Positions 1 to 5,506 of a stretch of DNA of 7,117 nt are shown piece by piece. The DNA lies in contig DAOWCM010000113.1 in assembly GCA_030639555.1 (NCBI GenBank), positions 1 through 7,117 of the forward strand, in the 5' to 3' direction. Positions within the stretch are counted from its first letter, which is position 1. Each line of letters opens with the position of its first letter. The notes under the pieces were generated by a model. The model made no database searches and was not told where the DNA came from. It saw only the letters and a program-made list of their open reading frames with translations. The position numbers and the translations under genes are program-made. The DNA comes from Candidatus Eiseniibacteriota bacterium (GTDB lineage Bacteria; Joyebacterota; Joyebacteria; Joyebacterales; Joyebacteraceae).

Positions 1-77
1 CGACTCGATCTCGAACGGCCCCACCAGGTGGCCCCCGGTTTGATGACGTCGTCGTCGCGGCCCACGAACCAGAAGTA
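1..77 (-). pseudogene. Fragment of an AMP-forming acyl-CoA synthetase (A8 motif region), frameshifted and lacking its N-terminal part
   Basis: Read leftward from 77, the minus strand gives YFWFVGRDDDVIK in one frame (77 to 39) and then TGGHLVGPFEIES in another (39 to 1). Joined, they match the conserved G-R-x-D-D-x-I-K-x-x-G-H-x-V-G-P-F-E-x-E-S segment of acyl/acetyl-CoA synthetases of the ANL superfamily, where the Lys/Gly hinge region turns the C-terminal lid. The join needs one extra base in the AAA at 39-41: the sequence has AAACC where AAR-ACC is expected. The C-terminal remainder would lie beyond the left edge. Upstream, the frame of the first part meets a TGA at 120-122, and none of the three minus-strand frames between 78 and 195 shows the expected preceding T-G-D motif. 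Several hundred N-terminal residues are therefore absent. It is either a decayed gene remnant or a chimeric or error-containing assembly edge; the family match itself is strong despite the short length. Confidence 0.68.
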
Positions 78-94
78 CTGGACGGAACCGCTGG

Positions 95-123
95 ATTGTA
101 CCGTGCCGGGGACGGCAGGTCAA
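95..123 (-). promoter_or_regulatory. Sigma70-like promoter, leftward
   Basis: On the minus strand TTGACC (plus 118-123) and TACAAT (plus 95-100) each match the sigma70 consensus at five of six positions and are separated by exactly 17 bp. Transcription would start near 88 and run left into the acyl-CoA synthetase fragment, leaving no room for a full gene start before that fragment. This is a motif match only; in GC-rich DNA such a pair is unlikely but not impossible by chance. Confidence 0.4.
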
Positions 124-194
124 CGCCGAGAGCTGTGGGTGTTGGCAATCAGACCGTGTCCCCGCAATTGCAGCGAGAGAACGTCCCTTCCTAA

Positions 195-287
195 GGAGCG
201 CCACGCGGCTGGCGGGGCCCAGGGAGCGCCACGCGACAGGCGGGGCCTAGGGAGCGCCACGCGACTGGCGCGGCCTGTAGAGCGCCT
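195..287. repeat. 28-bp tandem repeat, about 3.3 copies, with internal dyad symmetry
   Basis: Units begin at 195, 223 and 251 with GGAGCGCCACGCG, and a partial fourth begins at 279 (AGAGCGCC). The period is exactly 28 bp. Units 1 and 2 differ at about four positions, and unit 3 differs slightly more at its end. Each unit has an inverted repeat around CGCCA / TGGCG. It is perfect over six base pairs in unit 3 (GCGCCA, loop CGCGAC, TGGCGC) and weaker in unit 2. The array overlaps the 3' end of the lamin-tail gene, whose stop codon (247-249) lies at the end of unit 2. No T-run follows on the minus strand, so it does not look like a standard intrinsic terminator. I saw no further copy in the window. 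Its function is unknown. Confidence 0.85.
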
Positions 288-1044
288 TGAGCGTCCCCCA
301 GCTTATCCCGGGATCCAGGCCCGTGCCGCAGTCACTCGGGTATGATGGGATGTTCGGCTCGCCTGGCGTCGGTACCATCATGAACCAGTCGGCCGCGCTG
401 CTCTGGTTGCAGTCGAGCCCTCCGGGGCACCGTGCAAGGCAGTTTCCCTGTGGGACGCCGTCTGCGAACTGCGGATCCGTGCAATCGATCCACGAGATGG
501 GCACGGGGTCGGGGACGTTGTCCCAGTTGACGCCGTCCACCACGCTTGTGCAGTCGATCGCGGCCGACGTGTCGACGCCGGTGGCAAGCAGGATCCCGTC
601 CCCACTGTTCGCGAGGGCAATGTCGCAGTCGGAACCGCCGCAGTGGATGAGGTTGGGCACGTCCGGGTTGTCGTTGTCGTCACCGGGATGCACGAACTCC
701 CAGTCCGCGCCCGACAGGTCCGGCTCGATCTCGCCCGGCACCGCGTCGACCGCGATCAACACGAATTCACCCGGCCAGATGGCGATGTCGTAGCCGCCGT
801 GTGTGCCCGGGAAACGGAAGACCGACTCCGGCATTCCGTCGTCTCCCTCGTCGGTGATGACCGCGCCGTCGAGGAACGCTACACTCCCTCCGGCGTTCAG
901 GAGTTCGATGTACTCGTTGTGTGCGTCGAACCCCGGCATGTAGTAGTGCACCTCGTTTATCACCACTTTGTTCCAGACCTCCAAACCCCAGGCGACGGGC
1001 GCCAGGCTCAGGAACGCTACCAGAACCAGAACTGACCGCTTCAT
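247..1044 (-). CDS. Exported lamin-tail-domain (LTD) protein
   Basis: A 265-residue secreted protein. Residues 1-20 form a signal peptide: MKR, a hydrophobic core, then probable cleavage after A-W-G. Residues 26-105 match the lamin tail domain, with V-V-I-N-E-V-H-Y at 27-34, E-Y-I-E-L-L-N at 44-50, and W-P-G-E-F-V-L-I-A-V at 90-99. The characteristic closing P-T-P-G-E-P-N follows at 225-231. Between these lies a longer insert with most of the eight cysteines (135, 140, 165, 188, 202, 206, 212, 239), an even number suited to disulfides outside the cytoplasm. LTDs are Ig-like folds found in many bacterial surface or secreted proteins, often beside nucleases or carbohydrate-related domains; no catalytic domain is visible here, so the role is unknown. 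An open frame continues 54 codons upstream, but the start at 1044 is preferred because it has the signal peptide and a GGAGG eight bases upstream. The last eight residues after S-W-G-T-L-K-A-L-Y-R come from the 28-bp repeat. Confidence 0.85.
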   Translation of the reverse strand: MKRSVLVLVAFLSLAPVAWGLEVWNKVVINEVHYYMPGFDAHNEYIELLNAGGSVAFLDGAVITDEGDDGMPESVFRFPGTHGGYDIAIWPGEFVLIAVDAVPGEIEPDLSGADWEFVHPGDDNDNPDVPNLIHCGGSDCDIALANSGDGILLATGVDTSAAIDCTSVVDGVNWDNVPDPVPISWIDCTDPQFADGVPQGNCLARCPGGLDCNQSSAADWFMMVPTPGEPNIPSYPSDCGTGLDPGISWGTLKALYRPRQSRGAP

Positions 1045-1052
1045 GCCGCACA

Positions 1053-1057
1053 CCTCC
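1053..1057 (-). promoter_or_regulatory. Shine-Dalgarno site fixing the lamin-tail gene start
   Basis: The minus strand reads GGAGG here, eight bases before the ATG at 1044-1042. It selects this start over the longer open frame beginning at 1206, whose extra residues are arginine/glycine-rich and would bury the signal peptide. Confidence 0.8.
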
Positions 1058-1245
1058 CCTCCCGTTCCCCTCATCGCGCGGCGCCTCGCGGCCCGCTGCC
1101 ATCCTGACTGAGCAGGCGGCGGTCCAGATACTCCCGTCAGCGGGAAACGCCCACCGCACGGGCCAATGCGGGCGACTCCGGAGAGCGCGCCGCCACAGCA
1201 CGTCAACGGCGTGGACGGGATTCGCCCCGCTCAGAGCGTCCGGAC

Positions 1246-1274
1246 TGGAGAACGAGACCCGAATCGGGTATAAT
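1246..1274 (+). promoter_or_regulatory. Sigma70-like promoter of the propeller gene
   Basis: TATAAT at 1269-1274 is a perfect -10 box. TGGAGA at 1246-1251 matches four of six -35 consensus positions with a 17-bp spacer. Transcription would begin near 1281 and give a leader of about 75 bases before the ATG at 1356. The spacer contains a 13-bp palindrome, listed separately. Confidence 0.6.
1257..1269. promoter_or_regulatory. Palindrome in the promoter spacer, candidate operator
   Basis: ACCCGAATCGGGT is a perfect 6-1-6 inverted repeat. It lies between the -35 and -10 boxes and shares its last base with the first T of the -10 box. A protein dimer bound here would cover the promoter core. The site is seen directly; a regulatory role and the identity of any regulator are inference, and no regulator gene is in the window. 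Confidence 0.4.
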
Positions 1275-1355
1275 GTATGCACGTGTCAAGAGAACTCTGC
1301 CTGAACGACCGATGATACGAGCCGAACCCGACACCTCGGAGGGGGGAACGACCTG

Positions 1356-3977
1356 ATGAAACGAGGAACCGTGGCCGCGCTGATCGTCGTGGCCGTCGCA
1401 GCCGCACTGATGTGGTCGCCGTGGGGGTCTTCCAAACCCGCTCTCAGGACCGCCGATGAGATCGCGGTTGAGATCACCGAACAGAAGGCCGACAAGAAAG
1501 CCGAGATGGCCGCTCGGGGCCAGCGCTACGAGCCCGGGGCCTTCCCCAACGAATGGGCCTCCCTCCAGCGAGCCTACCCCTACAGCCGCATCAACTTCGA
1601 GCAGCTCAAGGAGGCGCGGGCCGAGGCCAGGGTAATGGAGATCGAGACGGAGAGAGGCAGAGGCGGCGTGTGGGTCGAGAGGGGCCCCACCAACATAGGC
1701 GCCAGGGTCACCGACCTCGCCGTCCATCCGACGAGCACCAACGTCGTCTACGCGGCCATGGCCAGCGGCGGCGTGTTCAAGTCGACGAACGGTGGGATCA
1801 ACTGGATTCCCATCTTCGACGAGCAGGCCGTGCTCACGATCGGCGACCTCGCCATCGACCCCAACAACCACAGCACCATCTACGTGGGTACGGGCGAGGC
1901 CAACTCCTCGAGCTTCAGCTGGTTCGGCGAGGGGCTATACAAGTCGACGGACGCAGGCGTCACCTGGAGCTACATCGGCCTCGAGGAGACACGCTACATC
2001 GGCCGCGTCATTGTCGACCCGAACAACTCGGACCGCATCTGGGTTGCGGGCATGGGCTCGCTCTTCGGGACCGATTCGAACCGCGGCGTCTATCGTTCGC
2101 TCGACGCCGGAGACTCGTGGGACAAGATCTTCGCTCTCACCGATTCGACCTCAGCGGTCGACCTCGCCATCCACCCGACTCAGACCGACACCATCTACGT
2201 CGCGATGTGGGAGCGCGTGCGAGGGCTCACCTATCGGCGCTCCGGCGGTCCATCAAGCGGCATCTACCGCTCCTACGACGGCGGCGACACCTGGACCGAG
2301 CTCACTGGTGGGCTCCCCTCGGGCGCGACCGTGGGCCGTATCGGCATCTCGGTCGCCGAATCCAACCCGGACATCATCTACGCGTTCTACTGCGACGACC
2401 CTGGGTACTTCTACGGCGTGTACAAGAGCACGGACGGCGGCGACACCTGGAACCAGACCAACGACAGCAATCTCTCGAATCTCACGAGCTCCTTCGGCTG
2501 GTACTTCGGGCAGATTCGTGTCGACCCCTCCGACCACACGCGCGCATTCGTGATGGGCGTCCCGTTCTACCGGACTGAGAACGGCGGATTCTCCTGGCAG
2601 GAGGTCGGCTCGGACAACCACGTCGACCACCACGCCATGGCGTTCGACCCGTTCGCCACGTCGCGCATCTACAGTGGCAACGACGGTGGCATCTACGTGT
2701 CGGACGACTCCGGCGACAACTGGACCAAGCTCTACGACCAGCCGACGAACCAGTTCTACGCCATAGAGATAGACTACCAGAACCCCAATCGCCTCTACGG
2801 CGGCACGCAGGACAACGGCACCCTTCGCACGGTTGACGGCAATCCCGACGACTGGGAGCGCATATTCGGAGGCGACGGATTCTACGTGGTCGTGGATCCC
2901 ACGGACTCCAACACCATCTTCTGCGAGTACCAGTGGGGCAACGCCTACAAGTCGACCGACTTCGGCTACTCGTGGGACTGGGCCCTGAACGGTGTGGACG
3001 ACGGCGACCGCAGAAACTGGTCGTCCCCCATCGTCATGGACCCGTCCGATCCGCAGACGCTCTACTTCGGCACGTATCGCCTGTGGAAGACGACCGACCA
3101 GGGGGACTGGTGGAACGCCATCAGCGGCGACCTGACCAACGGCGGCGCCGGCACGTTCGGGACCATCACTACCATCGCGGTCGCACCCACTGACCCTGAC
3201 GTCATCTACGTCGGGACAGACGACTCGCACGTGTGGGTCACACTGAACGGCGGTGCGAACTGGACCGACGTGTCCGGCTCTCTTCCGAATCGGTGGTCCA
3301 CGCGCGTTGCCGTCGACCCGACCGACGCAGACATCGCCTACGCCACGTTCTCGGGCCTCCGATGGAACGAGAACATCGGCTACGTCTACCGCACCGACGA
3401 CGCGGGCGCCACGTGGACCGACATCACGGGCAACCTGCCGGGCGCGCCTGTCAACGCGCTCGTCGTCGACCCAGACCACCCCGAGATACTGTACGTGGGT
3501 TCCGACGTCGGCTGCTTCTTCACGATGGACCTGGGAACGACGTGGGGTGTCGTGGGCACGGGACTGCCCGCGGTGCCGGTCTTCGACGTCAAGCTTCACC
3601 AGCCCACGCGCACGCTCGTCGCGGGGACGCACGGCAGGTCGATGCACTCCATCGACCTGAACGAAGTGACGGGAGTGCCTGACGAGGGTGACGACGTTCA
3701 CTCGGTGCTGTCTCTGGGGAACCACCCGAACCCCTTCGGGCGCGCGACCACCATCGCGTTCTCGCTGAGTCGACCGTCCCACGTGACGCTCGCGGTCTAC
3801 GACATCGCCGGACACAAGGTGCGCACGCTGGAATCCGGGCGTCGCAACGCGGGCGACCACGAGATGCGCTGGGACGGCCGGAACGAGGCCGGCCGCGCTG
3901 TCGCCAACGGCACCTACTTCCTTCGGCTGGAGGCCGGGGATGAGGTGACCGCAGTGAAGATGAACGTCGTGAGATAG
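1356..3977 (+). CDS. Exported VPS10/sortilin-like Asp-box beta-propeller protein with C-terminal FlgD-like Ig domain
   Basis: An 873-residue protein. Residues 4-19 are a hydrophobic signal peptide or anchor after a basic start. Residues 30-100 are charged and probably helical, with Y-E-P-G-A-F-P-N-E-W at 58-67. A large beta-propeller region (about 105-770) follows, with twelve Asp-box motifs of the S-T-D-x-G-x-T-W type: 143-150, 197-204, 248-255, 306-313, 358-365, 407-414, 449-456, 533-540, 579-586, 629-636, 680-687 and 723-730. N-H-V-D-H-H-A at 421-427, G-N-D-G-G at 441-445 and G-G-T-Q-D-N-G at 482-488 are marks of the sortilin/BNR 'glycosyl hydrolase' group, whose bacterial members mostly lack a proven enzyme activity. 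Residues 785-873 form a FlgD-like / T9SS type-A-like Ig domain beginning H-P-N-P-F (790-794) and containing N-G-T-Y-F at 851-855. Such a domain usually marks proteins for export to or display on the cell surface. GGAGGGGGG at 1338-1346 is the ribosome-binding site. Substrate and function are unknown. The 582-residue open frame on the opposite strand is a GC-rich shadow. Confidence 0.92.
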   Translation: MKRGTVAALIVVAVAAALMWSPWGSSKPALRTADEIAVEITEQKADKKAEMAARGQRYEPGAFPNEWASLQRAYPYSRINFEQLKEARAEARVMEIETERGRGGVWVERGPTNIGARVTDLAVHPTSTNVVYAAMASGGVFKSTNGGINWIPIFDEQAVLTIGDLAIDPNNHSTIYVGTGEANSSSFSWFGEGLYKSTDAGVTWSYIGLEETRYIGRVIVDPNNSDRIWVAGMGSLFGTDSNRGVYRSLDAGDSWDKIFALTDSTSAVDLAIHPTQTDTIYVAMWERVRGLTYRRSGGPSSGIYRSYDGGDTWTELTGGLPSGATVGRIGISVAESNPDIIYAFYCDDPGYFYGVYKSTDGGDTWNQTNDSNLSNLTSSFGWYFGQIRVDPSDHTRAFVMGVPFYRTENGGFSWQEVGSDNHVDHHAMAFDPFATSRIYSGNDGGIYVSDDSGDNWTKLYDQPTNQFYAIEIDYQNPNRLYGGTQDNGTLRTVDGNPDDWERIFGGDGFYVVVDPTDSNTIFCEYQWGNAYKSTDFGYSWDWALNGVDDGDRRNWSSPIVMDPSDPQTLYFGTYRLWKTTDQGDWWNAISGDLTNGGAGTFGTITTIAVAPTDPDVIYVGTDDSHVWVTLNGGANWTDVSGSLPNRWSTRVAVDPTDADIAYATFSGLRWNENIGYVYRTDDAGATWTDITGNLPGAPVNALVVDPDHPEILYVGSDVGCFFTMDLGTTWGVVGTGLPAVPVFDVKLHQPTRTLVAGTHGRSMHSIDLNEVTGVPDEGDDVHSVLSLGNHPNPFGRATTIAFSLSRPSHVTLAVYDIAGHKVRTLESGRRNAGDHEMRWDGRNEAGRAVANGTYFLRLEAGDEVTAVKMNVVR

Positions 3978-4000
3978 GAAGACCGGAAGGCTGAAAAACA

Positions 4001-4038
4001 TGAGAGGACGCCGGCGAGTGATCGCCGGCGTCTTCTCA
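4001..4038 (-). terminator. Intrinsic terminator of the purine operon, in the convergent gap
   Basis: Arms 4001-4017 and 4022-4038 pair over 17 base pairs with only one G/T mismatch (wobble in RNA) and a four-base GTGA loop. The inner eleven pairs (GACGCCGGCGA / TCGCCGGCGTC) are perfect. Read on the minus strand, the hairpin is followed two bases later by five Ts (plus 3994-3998), the classic intrinsic layout, 41 bases after the amidohydrolase stop. On the plus strand it begins 23 bases after the propeller gene's stop but lacks a T-run, so it may also stop or protect that transcript less efficiently. Confidence 0.85.
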
Positions 4039-4079
4039 CGCTATCTGCAGTGGCCCAGCGACCTCGATGATCCGAACGC

Positions 4080-5477
4080 TCAGTGCCTCGGCGGCTCCAT
4101 CGGCCAGGGTGTCTCGATACCCGCGAGCTCCAGCATCCTGACGGAGGCCTCGTTGGCGGTGACCGCGATCACCTCCTCGTCACCGTTGACGAGCTTCCCG
4201 CGCTCCACCACGATCTCACCGTTGACGATGGTGTAGTCGACCCTGTGGTCGAGGCCGGCGTAGACAATGGCGGCCAGGGGATCCGAGAACGCTCCGGCGT
4301 AGCCCAGGCGGGACATGTCGATGGCGATGATGTCCGCGGCCTTCCCCACCTCGATCGAACCGATCTCGTCCCTGCCTAAGACGTCCGCCCCTCCGCGCGT
4401 TGCCAGCCGGACCACGCGCTCAGCCGACACTGCGTCCGGGCCGTGCGTCAGGAGCTGCACGAGGAGGCAGCTTCTCAGCTCGCCGAGCATGTCTGACGTG
4501 TCGTTGCTGGCGCTGCCGTCCACGCCGAGTCCCACGCGCACACCCTTTTCGAGCATCTCCGGCAGCCTCGCCACTCCGGAAGACAGGCGCATGTTCGACG
4601 TGGGACAATGAGCGATGCCCGTTCCCGTCTCGGCCAGGAGGGCCAGCTCGTCCGACTCGAGGTGAACGCCGTGGGCGAACCACACGTCTCTGCCCACCCA
4701 CCCCAGCTCCTTCATGACGGCGAGAGGACGCTTCCCGTACGTCTTCAGGCAGTAATCGGTCTCGTCCGCGGTCTCCGCCAGGTGCGTGTGCAGAAGCACT
4801 CCCTTGTCCCTGGCAAGCTCGGCGGTTTCCGTCATCAGGCTGTCGGTGACCGAGAACGGCGAGCACGGCGCAAGAGCGATGCGCGTCATCGCGAACGGCT
4901 CGGGGTCGTGGTGGTGCTCTACGAGCCTCGCGGAGTCCTTGAGTATGTCCGCCTCAGTCTGGACGACGGAGTCCGGCGGCAGCCCTCCCTGCGACCGTCC
5001 GCGCGACATGCTACCACGTGTCGGATGGAAGCGGATGCCGAGTTCGCGCGCGGCCTCCACCTCGACGTCGATGAGCTCCTCGTGGACGCCGCTCGGGAAG
5101 ACGTACATCTGGTCGCTCGCCATGGTGCAACCGGTCAGGAGCAGCTCGGCGCAGGCCAGCCTTGTGCTCGCTCGGACGGCGTCCACCGACAGGCCCGCCC
5201 AGATCTCGTAGAGCGTCGTGAGCCAGTCGAACAGCTTCTGGTTCTGTGCCGGAGGGACGTTCCGCTGGAGCGTCTGGTAGAAGTGGTGGTGCAGGTTGAC
5301 GAGCCCCGGGAGCACGAGCATCGACGAGCAGTCGATGACGTGCGCTCCATGGGGCGCGTCGATCGAAGCCTCGACGCGCGAGATACTGTTGCCCTCGACG
5401 AGGATGTCCACGCCGGCGAGGCGGTCGCCGGCGTCGTTCATCGTCGCAAGGTGATAGATGTCCTTGAGGAGCAGCAC
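4080..5477 (-). CDS. Amidohydrolase, probable 8-oxoguanine deaminase
   Basis: A 465-residue cytoplasmic metal-dependent hydrolase of the amidohydrolase superfamily (TIM barrel with small beta domain). Likely metal ligands and active-site residues are H63 and H65 (N-L-H-H-H-F), H232 and E235 (T-H-L-A-E), H269 (F-A-H-G-V-H) and D320 (G-V-D-G-S-A-S-N-D). F-H-P-T-R-G-S-M-S at 150-158, R-S-Q-G-G-L-P-P-D-S at 161-170, A-P-C-S-P-F-S-V at 203-210 and C-P-T-S-N-M-R-L at 291-298 are the pattern I associate with 8-oxoguanine deaminase and the related hydroxydechloroatrazine ethylaminohydrolase (AtzB-like) annotations. The former hydrolyses 8-oxoguanine to urate and ammonia. Length is normal and nothing key is missing. 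The start is a GTG, fixed by AGGAGG at 5486-5491, eight bases upstream. The xanthine dehydrogenase-type gene ends 29 bp upstream, so the two are probably co-transcribed, which favours a purine substrate over a triazine. Guanine or another aminopurine remains possible. Confidence 0.88.
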   Translation of the reverse strand: MLLLKDIYHLATMNDAGDRLAGVDILVEGNSISRVEASIDAPHGAHVIDCSSMLVLPGLVNLHHHFYQTLQRNVPPAQNQKLFDWLTTLYEIWAGLSVDAVRASTRLACAELLLTGCTMASDQMYVFPSGVHEELIDVEVEAARELGIRFHPTRGSMSRGRSQGGLPPDSVVQTEADILKDSARLVEHHHDPEPFAMTRIALAPCSPFSVTDSLMTETAELARDKGVLLHTHLAETADETDYCLKTYGKRPLAVMKELGWVGRDVWFAHGVHLESDELALLAETGTGIAHCPTSNMRLSSGVARLPEMLEKGVRVGLGVDGSASNDTSDMLGELRSCLLVQLLTHGPDAVSAERVVRLATRGGADVLGRDEIGSIEVGKAADIIAIDMSRLGYAGAFSDPLAAIVYAGLDHRVDYTIVNGEIVVERGKLVNGDEEVIAVTANEASVRMLELAGIETPWPMEPPRH

Positions 5478-5485
5478 CGGTCAAG

Positions 5486-5491
5486 CCTCCT
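5486..5491 (-). promoter_or_regulatory. Shine-Dalgarno site supporting a GTG start
   Basis: The minus strand reads AGGAGG, a full anti-16S match, eight bases before the GTG at 5477-5475. It lies within the 29-bp gap after the upstream gene's stop, so the amidohydrolase has its own strong initiation site inside the operon. Confidence 0.8.
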
Positions 5492-5506
5492 GTGCGTGAC
5501 GAAGCG

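Larger units (their letters stand above)
1045..1355. other. Divergent intergenic region between two exported-protein genes
   Basis: This 311-bp region separates the start codons of the lamin-tail gene (minus) and the propeller gene (plus). It holds the two ribosome-binding sites, a convincing plus-strand -10 box at 1269-1274 and a palindrome at 1257-1269. I found no convincing -35/-10 pair for the minus-strand gene. The open frames crossing the region on either strand have no ribosome-binding site or recognisable protein and look like chance reading frames in GC-rich DNA. I see no structured RNA or small gene. Confidence 0.7.

Noticed and set aside
195..287. CRISPR array
   Set aside because: The 28-bp units are directly adjacent with no spacers, so this is a tandem repeat.
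28..345. 105-codon plus-strand open frame over the left edge and the repeat
   Set aside because: It crosses the synthetase remnant in antisense, the tandem repeat and the end of the lamin-tail gene; the product is low-complexity and has no ribosome-binding site.
1045..1206. N-terminal extension of the lamin-tail protein
   Set aside because: The frame is open, but a signal peptide and a well-spaced GGAGG place the start at 1044; the extension is R/G/P-rich with no recognisable sequence.
1203..1871. 222-codon minus-strand open frame over the intergenic region and start of the propeller gene
   Set aside because: Overlaps the promoter, leader and signal-peptide coding sequence of the propeller gene; no motif or Shine-Dalgarno site supports it.
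2253..4001. 582-codon open frame on the minus strand opposite the propeller gene
   Set aside because: It is antisense to a gene with unmistakable domains. Its translation is rich in V, R, D and H with no recognisable motif or ribosome-binding site, as expected from the complement of GC-rich coding DNA.
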